Positions 40,624 through 52,727 of a stretch of DNA of 64,000 bases are shown piece by piece. Numbering within the stretch: the first letter of the stretch is position 1; every line of letters starts with the position of its first letter. The DNA is from Acrasis kona (lineage: Eukaryota > Heterolobosea > Eutetramitea > Acrasida > Acrasidae): positions 51,633-115,632 of the forward strand of contig JAOPGA020000460.1 in the NCBI GenBank assembly GCA_026419775.2, in the 5' to 3' direction. A program made the position numbers and the translations under genes. The notes under the pieces were generated by a model. That model did no database searches. It had not been told where the DNA came from and worked only from the letters and a program-made list of their open reading frames with translations.

Positions 40624-42589
40624 ATGCAAGAACAGGATGGTATTGCTCTCCGTAGGCTTCAGGTGATTAGGGGTCATATTACAAATAACAACAATAAGAG
40701 AACAAACATTCTTGGGTGTAATAACTGCTCCGCACAGCCGAATATCAGAAAAGTATTTTTTTGAAACACGACAATATTTACATTTATAGAGTACACAAAC
40801 TTCAGAATCACTCGATGCAAATGTTCATTCCACTCTGCCCATTCCACGTCAAAAAGCGACAAAATGGAACGGATGGGGCTATAAAGACACCGAAATATTA
40901 TTAGGAGACAACGGAGATTGTCTAGTCACTGGAAATGACCGATATGCCCTCAGTGGAAAGATCATTCCATTATTCAAACCATGGTTCGAAAAATTTTGCG
41001 GTTTGGACGACAGACACAAATCACCATCGCAGTCATTTCAGGCCATGCGTTCCAAAATCCCACCGGCCAAAACATGTCAACCATTTCTTGATGCCATAAA
41101 CAAGGCAGAGTGCTACAAGCACTTGTCAACACAAGACGAAGCTCGTCTACTGCATGGACACGGCCATTCTTGTCAAGAAATCTTCCAACTACGATACGGC
41201 CAATTCAAACGCCTGCCCGATCTTGTAATATACCCAGGAGAGCACAATCATGTTGTGCGCCTAGTCAAAATCGCAAATACTTTTAGTAAACAAGTCATGA
41301 TCATTCCTTATGGAGGTGGAACGGCCGCATCACAAGCATTACTTTGTCCAGAAAATGACGAAAGGATGATCGTTAGTGTAGATATGCAAGAGATGAATCA
41401 CATCATTAGAATAGACAGAAAGAGTAATTTGGTGACCATCGAGGCGGGTGCCATCGGAGCGGACATTCAAGAAGCATTAACCAAAGAAGGATTAGTACTG
41501 GGACATGAACCAGACAGCATTGAATTCTCTTCGATAGGCGGTTGGGTAGCCACTCGCTCATCAGGCATGAAGAAGAATGTGTACGGAAACATTGAGGACT
41601 TGGTCATTAACATCAAGTGCGTGACGCCAAAAGGTACCGTAGAGGTTGCATGTGACGTGCCTCGGAGGTCGACTGGTCCCGATCTCAATCACATCATCAT
41701 GGGCTCAGAAGGAACATTAGGCATCATTACCGAAGTCACGTGTAAGATTAGAAAGTTACCAGCAAAGGTTCAGTACGGGTCCGTCGTGTTTCCTGATTTT
41801 GAGTCGGGCGTGGCATGCATGCATGAAGTGGCTGATAAGGGACTGCAACCATGTAGCATTCGTCTGATTGATAATTCACAATTTCAGTTTGGGGAAGCAT
41901 TAAAAGTGAAGAGCGATAGTTACGCGGAGGCTGTCGCGGAGTGGTTGAGAAGGTTGTACGTATTCAAAATGATGGGTTTCAATCCTGACGTCATGTGTGT
42001 GATGAGTTTGTTGTTTGAGGGAAGCGACGAACAAGTTGCTAATCAGGAGAAAACCATATACAGCATTGCAAGCAAGTACGGAGGTTTGAAAGCCGGTCCA
42101 GAGAATGGAGTCAGAGCCTACTTGTTAACGTATTTGATTGCCTACTTGCGTGACTATGGATTTAGGTATTACTTTATGAGCGAATGTTTCGAAACGAGCG
42201 TGCCGTGGAGTCAGGTGATACCCTTAATCAACAATGTAAAAAATAGAATCATCAATTCATGCAAGGACAAGCAAGTACCTACTGTTCCATGGATTAGCAC
42301 GCGCATCACACAACCTTACCATACTGGAGCAGCCGTATACTTTTATGTTGGTTTTGGATTTAGAGGCCTGAAGGATCCCATGAAAGTATTTGCACAAGTG
42401 GAGAGCGAGGCCAGGGACGAAATCATTGCTTCGGGTGGAAGTTTGAGTCACCATCACGGCGTCGGCAAGCTAAGAAAGGACTGGATCTCACAAGCAGTCA
42501 GCGAACCAGGCTACCAAATTCTAAAAGATATCAAACGATCGGTTGACCCCAATAATATATTCGGAAGTGGAAATATGGGATTAAAATAA
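40624..42589 (+). CDS. AGPS: Alkylglycerone-phosphate synthase, peroxisomal
   Basis: Exons 40624-40752 and 40790-42589 with a 37-nt intron give 642 residues (human 658). The first exon carries RLQVIRGHI, a type 2 peroxisomal targeting signal equivalent to human RLRVLSGHL. Exon 2 opens with KWNGWGYKDTE, then the FAD-binding PYGGGTAASQAL and GHEPDSIEFSSIGGWVATRS, and ends with the active-site histidines in SLSHHHGVGKLRKDW. The enzyme swaps the acyl chain of acyl-DHAP for a fatty alcohol, the step that creates the ether bond of plasmalogens, in peroxisomes. No fused reductase is present. Confidence 0.95.
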
Positions 42590-42636
42590 ATGATCAAAAA
42601 TATACTTTATATATAACGAGATGCGTACTCCGTACC

Positions 42637-45600
42637 TCATTCATAAATCGTCTTTCTTGATCTTGATTTCTTGGAACTTGCCTGTGGAGAACTCAATGGT
42701 GGCTGCTGCGTCGCCATCATGACCTGACGTGGAGAGGGAGGAGGAAAATTACTGTAGCCACCGCCAGTACTTGGAGGCGTTTGGTACCCTTGATTACCTA
42801 CATATTGTGGTGCAATGGGTTGTTGTTGTTGTGGTGGTATGGGTTGTTGTTGTGGAAAGCTTTGTTGATTTAAAGATCTGACGACTTGATTATTATACAG
42901 ACTTTGCTGGGCAGGCGATGCGAACATTTGCTGTGATGGCAGTGCGTTGTTCTGCTGTGGAGATGCCTTTGGAGAGAAACCAGGACTGTTGCCATGATGC
43001 ATCACTCTCTTTGGTTGCGGTGGCGTCTGCATCATCATTTGTTGCATCCAGACTGGATTATTATTCGAATGTTGTTGCTGTTGCTGTTGCTGTTGTTGCT
43101 GTTGTTGATAATACAAATCAACGCTGTGCACGCTCGATGTGTCGCTATTCTCGCTGCTGTAGCTGCTGTTGGGACTGCTTGATTCGGATAGATTGGGCGA
43201 TTTGTTGTACTTGTCCACCTCCAATGGCACCCACTGCACGCTGCTGTTGCACTTGAGCATCAAATTCTCGCTGTCGCTCAGCACCGTTAATTGATTATCG
43301 ATCTGATGAACGTGAGCAGTGTAATGCATGGCATAGGGCAAGCTATGAATAAATTGATTAATGTTTTCTGCATCCAATAAAATGTCCTTTGCTTCCTTCT
43401 CTCCAGTCACGTATCGATGATAATGATACTTGATCTTTTTTAGTTTCTCTTGCGCCTCCTTCTCTCTATTCTGCGACAATAAATCTTGATATCTCTTTCT
43501 CAGCGTGTTTAACTTTTCGCATAGCATCAAGATTTTGCTTTTTAGAATTTCCAACATTCTTTGATTTTGTTGTTCCAGATAACTCGCCACCTGCTCAATG
43601 TAGCGCTGACTTGCTTGGTGCACCATTTGTTCCATGCTAGAATTGCGCTTCTTGTAATTGCACGTCAAGATTGATTTGCTCTTCTTGATGAATTGTTGCA
43701 AATTGTTGAGCACCGGTTGAGCATCTTGATATTGTGCCATCTCTCTTAGTTCGGTGCTCTTGGTGTGATAGTGCACCATCCATTGCGTGTGCTGTTCTTC
43801 TTGTGATGCCTTTTCCTTGTGCAAATCGTCCTGATCGCACTTGACTTCGATCAGGGATTGATTGACCAACTTTAACTTTTCTTCCAATTGTCTCTTTTGT
43901 TCCAACAATTGTAATTGTTTTGTATTGTTGATTTGTAATCGACCTTCGATCTGAACCAACAATTCTTCGTTTTGAGATGTTCGTAAAATGTGTTCTTGTT
44001 CTAGATTGTAGAGCTGCGTTTGGACGTTACCTAAAAGTTTAATGCTAGAGTATAGTGGTTCTTCGTCGGCTTGATCTTCTTGTTCGAAATCGTCGTCGTC
44101 GTCATCTTCGTCGTCATCTTCTTCATCGTCGTCGTCGTCCAAATCATCGTCATCGTCCAAATCGTCATCGTCGTCATCGTCATCATTTTCATCGTCGTCC
44201 AAATCGCCCTGAACGGATTGTGGATGGTACCGACCTCTAATCATTCTTTCGATCTGCTTGATGCATTTCTTGAACACTCCAGTGTATTCGCTATCGTCCC
44301 ACTTTTGTGACATTTGCATCAACAAATCTCTCTTTTGTTCGCACAGCCTGACCAACTCTCCGCTCACTGCCGCTTTATAATTTAAACTTTTTGAATTAAT
44401 CTTTGCCTTGCTCCTGCTGGCCAGATCATGTTCCTTCTCTTCGATGAGTTGATCTAGATTGGATAGATTGTTGGTGATGGCCTTCTCGTCGTCGGTGACG
44501 ACTTTGAACTTTTGAATGATTTGAGTGGTGATTTGTGGAATGATGTGATATAGATTGATGGGTGGCGTGGAAATCAAGTTACTAGCTTGACGCTGTTGTA
44601 TCGTTTGTGTGTATTGTTTTAGACTTTCTCCGATGCACTTGAGACTCTTGATGAGCTGGTAGTGATCATTTTCATCTCCCAATAGGCATTGACTGAACAG
44701 ATCGAACAATGAAGTGTCGTTGACTTCTGGATCGTGAATGATGCTTTCTGCTACCAATTCAATGGCCCGACTCTGAGTGAGTGATTAATGTTTGTTGGTC
44801 TTGGTGATGGTACGTACCTTTAGGAATGCATCTTTGAACGTTCTCAAGTGATAATTGTCGTCCATGTATGTTTGTGAAGGCGCGCTCTCGCTGTCCCTGA
44901 TGAACATTGCCCATTCCGCCCAAAGAGAAGCTCTTGTTGAAGGTTGGCTGGCTGCTGCTGCGTCCTCTAGTGATTGTGTTAATGTGCTCACTGTGCTGAT
45001 GGACTGGAATGGGACCCTTGAGGGACTGGTTGGTGTTGCGATCTAAAAGACATTGAAGGTACGTGAGTGCTTTTGACTTACAATGGTGCCACCGATAGAA
45101 TCTGGCGTTGACCCTATCTGAGAGAAATCAAAACGAGGTTGCCCCCTTAGTTGTGCGTTAATATGTAGTTGAGGTTTTGGTTTATGTGCGTCAAGCTGTC
45201 AAATGTATAAGTTAATAACGTTAAAGGATGCAAACTTGTGCTGTGTGAGGGAAGGAATGAAATGGCTGTGCGTTAATGTGATTGTTTGGGGCCACAAGGG
45301 CAGGTGTGCTATGTTGTGCTAGTTCAACCTGCAAAAGTGTTAGGTTCAAGGTTTGTTTGAAAAAATACTTCTTGTGAGTCCTCCATTTCATCTTGGTCCA
45401 ACCCAAACGAATCATCATCGTCTTCTTCAATGGACTCTACAGAACCATCGCTAAAATGGTCCTCGTTATCCTCGTACGGTTGTTGTATTTGATTATTGTT
45501 AATATTTGCTCTTGTTCGTTCTATATTTGTCGGTTAGAGGAAAGTTGTCTACGTCGGCCGTACCGTCTGGTATTCTTCTTGGCGATTGCATAGGTGTTTC

Positions 45601-45748
45601 TTCCGAATCAGATTGTGAACCTTCAAGTGGTCTGTGTTTTGTCCGCACCTAAACATTTAACTTTTTGTTTTTTTTGTCCGTGTATTACTTGTGGCGTTAA
45701 TGCTTCAAGATTAAGATTGTCGTTGTACAGATTTGAACTATCTGCCAT
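42637..45748 (-). CDS. Seven-exon coiled-coil, polyQ and poly-acidic protein
   Basis: Reconstructed by hand: exons 45748-45689, 45648-45564, 45520-45369, 45328-45236, 45195-45082, 45042-44818 and 44772-42637, with introns of 39-45 nt. Total 954 residues. The N-terminal 200 residues are disordered and acidic, Ser/Pro-rich. Helical segments with ASLWAEWAMFIRDSES and FLKSRAIELVAESIIHD follow, then a run of over 40 Asp/Glu, a long coiled coil (LEQEHILRTSQ to REKEAQEKLKK), and a Ser-rich tail with 13 consecutive Gln and Pro/Gln-rich repeats ending KKSRSRKTIYE. No enzyme or membrane domain is visible. The family is not recognised. Confidence 0.75.
43071..43107 (-). repeat. CAG/CAA tract coding for polyglutamine
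   Basis: Mixed CAG and CAA codons in the last exon of the coiled-coil gene encode about 12-13 Gln. The codon mixing should limit slippage. Confidence 0.85.
44088..44205 (-). repeat. GAT/GAC/GAA tract coding for an acidic run
   Basis: Nearly uninterrupted GAC, GAT and GAA codons on the minus strand encode an Asp/Glu stretch in the middle of the coiled-coil gene. Confidence 0.85.
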
Positions 45749-46080
45749 CTCGTGAAAAATGTCCAACTAATTCCTACTTCCAGTGTTCAAAGACGTTCAG
45801 GTCAAGAAGAAATTGTAATAAATTTGTAGTCAACTGGATAAAATCGACACTAAAGGTATTTTTTCTACCGATATGTTCTTCGCCTCAACGAATATGTATC
45901 TTTACCAAAATTTGTTAAATCACGAACGTTGAGATTAAAAAATGAGCCTAATTGGTTGAGCACCACTAAGAGGACCAAACATCAACGTTTCACACTCCTG
46001 TTTCAAGGTAACAAGCCGACAGACATCACGACTCATCGTTCAAATAAAACAACAACAAACACAAACATTTCATAAATATT
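45749..46080. other. Intergenic; promoter side of the coiled-coil gene
   Basis: Between the start of the coiled-coil gene and the stop of the RhoGEF gene, both on the minus strand. Nothing recognised. Confidence 0.35.
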
Positions 46081-48484
46081 TTATATCATCAATTCTACAT
46101 TCTGGTCCGACACAAACAGCAAATCAAACATGAAAGTCGAACCCTTCAACAGCTTGAGAATCTTTACATCATATTCGTTCTTCTCAATGTTCTTTTGCTC
46201 CAAGTTCCTCGATAACTTGTCATGAATCAGATTCAAATGCATCAGCTCCATCACTAATTCTTGATTCTCGTGTTTAAACTTGTCAATCTCCCTCTCTAAT
46301 TCGACCATTGCTATTTGTTTTTGTTGCAATTCGTTTCGGGCATGATTCACATTCTCCTCCATCTGACCTTTTATTTTACAAATTTGTGAAATCTCAGTAT
46401 GAAGCCTGGAACTACTTCTGCACAGCACCAACTCCTTTGTAATCAAATCCTCCAGTTGATTGGCGCTCAATTCCATCAACGCACATGCCATTTTGCGATA
46501 TCGAGTGATGGCTCCATTCATGCGATCCCTCCACACCAAAGAATCCTCAAATTCAAAATCAACCAACATTGTATTTCCGTGATGTGCGAATTGTAGCGTG
46601 ACTCCTCCATCTGCTCCTCCCGTTAATTTAGCCGACAAGAAATGTGCCAAGTAGAATTGGTTATCGCTTTCTTCTTCCAAAATCAATAACAAATCAGTGT
46701 ACATGCAAATGGTTGCCGTTCCGTTGTAGACTTGAGTGGCGGTTAATCTATGAAAACACATTAGCGTTACGTTTGAAAAATAATTACTTTGATGAGGATT
46801 GAATGGTGACTTCGGCTGATTCCACGTACATGATGGTTTGATTGGTGACTTGACTCAATTGCTCGGCCTCCTCTCCTTCGAATTTTTGTATCAATCGACT
46901 CACGTCGCTTCGTGCCTTTAGGTCGTTCACAGTGTCACATAGTTCTGATATTTTATCCAGAGATGTATTCAAATCATTAAAGTCCACGTGGTCGTAGGAC
47001 GTAATGTTGATTAAAAGTGCTAATGTTGATTTGTATTTTTGTAGCCTCGTGATTGGAAGCGATAGCAGTGTGGTGAGAGGTACGTTGTTGGTTGCATTGG
47101 TCTTGTCCACAAAATCAGCGAAGCGATCATTTTCTGAATACAGCTTGTCGTACAAATCACAAACGTCATTAAAGTTGATCACATATTCGCTATAAATGTT
47201 GAGGAATGGAATCATGTGCTTGAACACTGATCCAATGTGTGCTCTTCCTGGTCCATCAATCATTTGTTCTCGCATTAGAACCAATAGTTCGTTGTGAATC
47301 CTGCTGAGGGGCTGTAACGTGTTGAATAACTCTGAAGCATCTTCCTTCTTGAGAATGTTTGTTCTTGATAAGGGAATCATGTAACTCTATCACGTCCAGT
47401 CAATGACATTTTCGTGTATTATTCACTTACGTTGATTAGTGTTTGAAGTAAATCCACGTAGGTGGTTTCCATCACATAGACCTCACCACAAAGTTCTCTT
47501 CGTTGTCTCTGATGGGTCAATAATTTATCTCCCTCCATGTATTCTAACGTCGATGTTGTAATACAAGCGTGTGTGATGAATCTTACTTTTAAAGTTCTTT
47601 TGCTTGATTAGAATTTTGAACTGCTCCACAAGTGTTTGCTTTGCATCTTCCGCCGTAAGTATGCTTCTCTTTCCTCTTACACAATCAAACTTGGCGTCAC
47701 AGCTCCATCTCTCAAGTTTATCCATCCTGACCCTAAGATCGGAAATGGGTCTCAAGGAATGGGATTGAAGATCATCACAGCTACGGAACTGTACAATATC
47801 ATTAAATTTAACGCGTGATTCTCTGATTGGGCTGACATGTCTCTCCTGACATAACCATACTTCATCAACGATTTTTGGTGAGGGGGTGACGACAAGCTCT
47901 AGGTTAGAAATATTTCTGTCGAAACGCTTCTTGGATCTTAACCGGCTTCTGGAAGCTGATTTAGTATTAGTAGCATTTTCTTTATAAGTTGTTATAGGAG
48001 GTGTTTCTGGAGTATCTGTATTAATCAAGGGCAGAGAAATGGTACGTTTATGAAGAGTTAGTCCTTTACTGTCTGGTGCGTCTGGCGTTAATGTGTTTAT
48101 TAATGGCATGGTATTTGTATTGTCCTGAGCCCTAGAGATCAAGATAGCATTTTCTCTTGTTAGATTGGCTATGGTCGCTCTTAATTGGTCTATAATTTCT
48201 TTTCTGGTTTTTTGCTCATGCTCCCTCTCCTTCGATAAAGTTTGCAGCTCTTTGCGGTCTTCCAATATAACCCTTCTTGATGCTCTTATAATTTCTTTGA
48301 GCTGAGGATAAGAAAAAGAATCTAGGTCTGAGCATGTTGCTATAAATCCGATGGGGTCTTGCACTATCTTATCTTGAAGAAGCTTCTTTCCAAAAAAGTG
48401 TGGTATCCAGTTCAAAGCAAGTGCACATATCGATAGAAAAAACAAAAGTCCTGCCACCAATAATGTGGTACTATCAGAAAGCAT
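46081..48484 (-). CDS. Membrane-anchored RhoGEF (DH-PH) protein
   Basis: Exons 48484-47587, 47543-47431, 47386-46788 and 46747-46081 (introns 43, 44 and 40 nt) give 758 residues. A hydrophobic helix at 8-28 (LLVAGLLFFLSICALALNWI) is a likely membrane anchor. A coiled coil (RKELQTLSKEREHEQKTRKE) and a disordered basic stretch follow. The DH domain starts with RRELCGEVYVMETTYVDLLQ, its CR1 block, and includes LLSLPITRLQKYKSTLALL, the CR3 block. A PH-like domain with YLAHFLSAKL and a coiled-coil tail (about 640-740) end the protein. The first exon joins in frame with the DH exons. It should activate Rho-family GTPases at an internal or plasma membrane. Confidence 0.85.
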
Positions 48485-48773
48485 GTGTTACCGGTTTGGT
48501 GAATTTGTTTGGTTGTGTTGACAGCTGCCAATTTTATCTGGAGATAAACTAATAATAATCTTCATTAAAAAGGGCGTAATTTTATGGGGTGTGTAATTTG
48601 ATTTTGATTAAGCGAGCGATTGGAAAATTCTAGATCAATAGGAACAAACAAAGCGTACCATTTGCCTCTATAGCCAACGATACACAAGCAGATTATCATT
48701 TGATATTTAACATTGAACCAGTTGAGTGGCATCACACAAGCGTAAGAAGCACAACATAATCCTAAAATATTTT

Positions 48774-51218
48774 TTATTTGGGTTTTTCCGTTGATAAATT
48801 TACAACTTTCACTGTCCTCAATTTCTTAAATCGAACATACACAAATACACCCAACGCTATACTTGTAAGTGCAACCAATCCAAACAACACCGATATAATA
48901 ACCACAAAAATTATATAATTTACATTTGATTCCATTGTTTGTACTACTGCCTCTACAGTAGAATTCCTATAAAATATTCCCAAAGAAGTAACTGCAGCAC
49001 TAACAGTAATATTACTCAAAGTTTGTTTCATAGACCTACTGCCACTCGATATAGAAGAGTTGAATGTTAAATTACTCATCGAAGCAACCAAGTTAAACAA
49101 ATCACTATTAATTTTAACATAATTAGCACTATTACTCAAAGGTAACGACGCCATACACACCACGTTATCATACTCATCAATCAATGCACCTTTAACAGAG
49201 TATGTCCCCGTCTGCATGGTCAACTCAAACACATACGGAACATTATATGTAAATAAACACCTCGCTCTATTGGCGCCGCTCTGTTTTGACAATTGATATG
49301 ATAGCTCAAGGTATCGAAATCCAGTTGACTGTTCGTAATTGACAGCAACCAATAAGAATTGAGTGCTAGAATAAGAAGCCCAAAATTCAAGTGAGCCATA
49401 ACTACTATCCTCCAACAATGAGAACTTCATGAATATTGTTTTTGAGTTGATATTAAGCTTGTTAGTTGTTACGAGTGCCCTTCTGGTGATTGCTTGTGGA
49501 GCGAAGGTTGAAGATAACTTCAAACCACTCGGTGTTTGTGTATGTGATTGTGGGTGGTTCGCTTGCACCTACTTGTGACATGTCACCTGCAAAATCCTTT
49601 GGGTCGTAACCTCTCGTAAATAAATCCACTTCGAAGTCATAAACAATTGGATCGGATAAAGACGATGAAGATGGTGGTGTAGTTGGTACCTTAGGATTCG
49701 TTGGAGCGATAGTTGTTACAACAGGATTTGGTGTTGTTGATGAAGCGTTTGTATTAAGTGGTGTGTTGCTAGTATTTGTTGGTGTTCTTGTTAAGGTGGA
49801 TGTTGGCGTTGGTGTCCGTGTGAGAGTTGGAGTGGGCATGGGGGATGAGGTAATTGTGGTATTTGATGCATGTGATGGCGTAGGTGTGGGAGTTTTAGAA
49901 GCAATGGTTTTATTTGTTTATGTGGGTGTTGGTGTGTCTGTAAGTGTATTTGTGGGAGTATTGGATATGTATGTAGCGGTTGGTGTAGGTATGACTGTGG
50001 GAGTTGAAGTAGCTGAGTATATGTTGGTATTTGAGGGACTAATAGTTGGTGTAGTAGGATATGTGAGTGATGTAGACGTAGGTGTTTGTATTGATGTGAG
50101 TGTTGTAGTGGGCGTAAGTGAGATTATTGTTGGCGCAGGGGTAGCCGTGGTCGAGTCTGTGCGAGTAGAGGTCGGGGTAGGGGTTGTTGTCGGCGCAGCC
50201 GAATTGGTAGGAGTAGTTGTAGGAGTAGGCGTTGGATTAGGTGTGGTAGTAGGCGCTATTGTCGGCGTAAGTGAATCTGTAGGAGTAGGTGTGGGCGAAT
50301 CAGTAGGGTTATCTGTTACTACTGGCGCATTAGTAGACGAAGGAGAGGTAGTTGTCACTGATGTATCATTAGATGAAGGCGACCCAGTAGTCGCAGAGTC
50401 AGTAGAGGAAGGAGAGTCAGTCGTTGAAGAATCAGTAGATGACGGTGGTCCTGTAGTATAAACTGGAATAATATAAATCACGACCATCGTGTGATTTGAT
50501 GTCGACGATAATTCTAAAATATTATTTTCACTCAAAATACCAGAACCTACATATGCCTCTACTGAAGTGTGTTGTTCATTGGTAGATGTATCACCCAACT
50601 GCCCATATCTATAGATTTTATTAATTATATTATTTAAAACGACTCACCCATTGTAACCAAAACTAAATAATTTGGATTCTGATGATACAATATTGCTATG
50701 TAGATACCCAGCCGAGATCTTATCGGCAGATTTTCCACTTAGTACACCGTTCATATCGACTGGAGTTGCAAAATATCTATCGATGGTGGCCATCACCGAG
50801 TTGGCCATGCCTAAGAATGTTATAAATATAGATGTATAATGCCTACGAGTTGCTACCAAAACCAAAAACAGTTCCATCCATGGTTGATATAGTAAGAGAA
50901 TGAAGATGTCCTGCTGCAATTCTATGACTTTCAGAATATAGAGCACTGGTGAAGACAATCGCAGTAGCCACGTTACGATTAATAGTTGTGCCGTCGCCTA
51001 ACTGTCCATTACTTTATTAATTAGCATTATATACTCGAGGGAGAATACCTGTTTAGCCCAAACGAATAGACGGTACCATCGCCCGTAAGTATAAGGGTAT
51101 GGTAATATCCTGCAGACACAGAAAAAACAAAACCTCCAGACACAAAAGTTGTTTTAACCAACACTGGTCTATTTCGGTCGATATTTGTGTTATCTCCTAG
51201 CTGACCAATAGTGACCAT
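48774..51218 (-). pseudogene. RCC1-repeat, Pro/Thr-rich, membrane-anchored protein gene, apparently broken
   Basis: The 5' part has RCC1-type blades in successive short exons (IGQLGDNTNIDRNRPVLV, NGQLGDGTTINRNVATA, YGQLGDTSTNEQHTS), with introns at 51012-51048 and 50609-50647. A Pro/Thr/Ser tract of over 200 residues follows, then a domain with FMKFSLLEDSSYGSLEFWAS and a C-terminal transmembrane helix (IIFVVIISVLFGLVALTSIAL) with a basic cytosolic end. A one-base shift near 50790, an in-frame stop in the Pro/Thr tract near 49918, and a frame change near 49480 interrupt it. No signal peptide precedes the first blade. It looks like a surface protein gene that has decayed, or is mis-assembled in a repetitive tract. 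Confidence 0.6.
49762..50460 (-). repeat. Pro/Thr-coding repetitive tract
   Basis: Degenerate repeats of ACA, ACT and CCN codons encode a mucin-like Thr/Pro/Ser stalk, a likely O-glycosylated spacer between the RCC1 blades and the membrane helix. Confidence 0.75.
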
Positions 51219-51338
51219 AACTTTTATTAAATATAAAGTATTAGGATTCGAGCACGTTTCGAACTGAATATTAACGCAGCAGTGTTTGGTTTTAAAAGGT
51301 TGACCATGTATTATTAGACATTTGACACAAGAAACACG

Positions 51339-51870
51339 ATGACAAAAGGACCAACACTTGTAATAGAAGTAGTGAAGGCGACAAATCTCCAAAACAAAGG
51401 TCTCGTTATAAGATCTTTATAATCCTAAAATTCGATCAGATTTATTTAGCCTTAGTGATCCGTATGTGGTTATTAAGATAAGTGAGGGGAAACAATCAGA
51501 AAAGACATCTGTTATAGATAATTGTTTAAATCCGTATGCAGGTAAATAAGGTTTAACCTTTAACAAAAAACAGAGAATGGAGCGAAACATTCAGATTTCC
51601 GGTACAATCAGAACTTATATCCGCACAGAAAAAAAGTAACTGCCACATCCATTTAATATTTAACTCATTTAAGTGAGACCATTAGTTATATCGTTCAAAG
51701 TCAAAGATAAAGATACTCTTATTGACCAAACACTCGGATCCGCTGAGTTAGCCATGACACCAGAGGAGATCATTAAATGTGCTGAGATGCACACTTATCT
51801 TTTACATTTGAGGGGCAGTTCAACTAGTGCGGTTTTGGAAGTTAAAATCAGGGCAAATGAATTCTACTAA
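51339..51870 (+). CDS. Single C2-domain protein
   Basis: Exons 51339-51399, 51440-51541, 51576-51635 and 51674-51870 (introns 40, 34 and 38 nt) give 139 residues. The whole protein is one C2 domain: LVIEVVKATNLQNKDLFSLS, then SDPYVVIKISEG, WSETFRFPV and ISFKVKDKDTL. Calcium-site aspartates are visible at the SDPY and KDKD positions; the first loop has Asp in NKDLFS. The protein should bind phospholipids, probably with calcium, in the cytosol. The first exon was found by frame and reads antisense to the region just upstream of the RCC1-type gene. Confidence 0.85.
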
Positions 51871-52247
51871 AATACAATTCCGCCAATAATTTGTTTTTTG
51901 ATACACTATCTTTTCTTCAATTTCCAGTGTGGCCGAAAAATCTAACCTGTTCGGCAAAGAAACTTCAAGATTATATATTTTCTCTCTGAACATTTTTGTT
52001 AATCTTGTGTCCATTTCCATTTAATCTTAAATGCTTTACCTCAGCATTATCGGGTTTTACTCGTCACAGTTTGTTTATTCCTCACCCGTTGTAACCTTTA
52101 CAGTTATATTCATACGTACAGAGAACACTGTCAAGAGACCAAAAATAAAGGATATTAAGTTCTTATGAGCAGATGATAGACCCAAAAGATGAAAAACAAT
52201 GTGTGAAATCTAACAATTATAAAAAGGATCATTAACATTATTACAGT
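51871..52247. other. Intergenic; no supported gene
   Basis: Between convergent C2 and myristoylated-protein genes. A 66-codon minus-strand frame overlaps the end of the C2 gene but is not supported by anything else. No repeat was seen. Confidence 0.35.
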
Positions 52248-52727
52248 TTATTTTTTAACATACTTCAGTTTAATAGTAATTATAAATGTGTCAAACCGCG
52301 AAGGTATTATTTGTATTTCGTCACTAAAATTGAAAACTGATGCTTTGCTAATCCTTGACCTTGATTCTTCAATGCAGTGCACAATGAAAACTCCTACGTC
52401 CTCATCTACTAGGTTTAAGACATTCGAGTTTTCTTTCAGTTTTGCCAGTGATGCAGTTCTAGATGCAGGTTTGTGCATAATCTTCTCGATAACTCCGCGA
52501 CCATCTATCCTTAGTTGAATGAATTTATTGTCTACCATCCAAGCGTTTGGTTTTTTGTTTTTGGCGTCATTCATTATCCTTATGCGCTCCTTTACTCCTG
52601 ATGGGTTGCTAAAACTTCTTATCCTGTTCCGAAGTACAGATGCAGCAGTTATTGGCAGCTTGGTTATAAGGTTGTCGTGAAAAGAATCCATGTCTGCGGC
52701 GACTCGACGGTTACTTGTATTTCCCAT
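52248..52727 (-). CDS. Possible N-myristoylated protein, unknown
   Basis: A 159-residue single-exon protein starting MGNTSNRR, which fits an N-myristoylation signal (Gly2, small residues at 4-5, basic at 7-8). The rest is soluble, with a helical N-terminal half (ITAASVLRNRIRSF) and a strand-rich second half (KFIQLRIDGRG, VGVFIVHCIEES, TFIITIKLKY). I do not recognise a family. Lipid attachment would place it on the cytosolic face of membranes. Confidence 0.6.
   Translation of the reverse strand: MGNTSNRRVAADMDSFHDNLITKLPITAASVLRNRIRSFSNPSGVKERIRIMNDAKNKKPNAWMVDNKFIQLRIDGRGVIEKIMHKPASRTASLAKLKENSNVLNLVDEDVGVFIVHCIEESRSRISKASVFNFSDEIQIIPSRFDTFIITIKLKYVKK

Noticed and set aside
49763-50461. 232-codon plus-strand ORF, Val/Gly-rich
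   Set aside because: Antisense reading of the Pro/Thr repeat tract (ACA and CCN codons become TGT, GGN and GTN); not a protein.
51820-52020. 66-codon minus-strand ORF starting MEMDTRLTKMF
   Set aside because: It overlaps the 3' end of the well-supported C2 gene on the other strand and has no domain or neighbour support.
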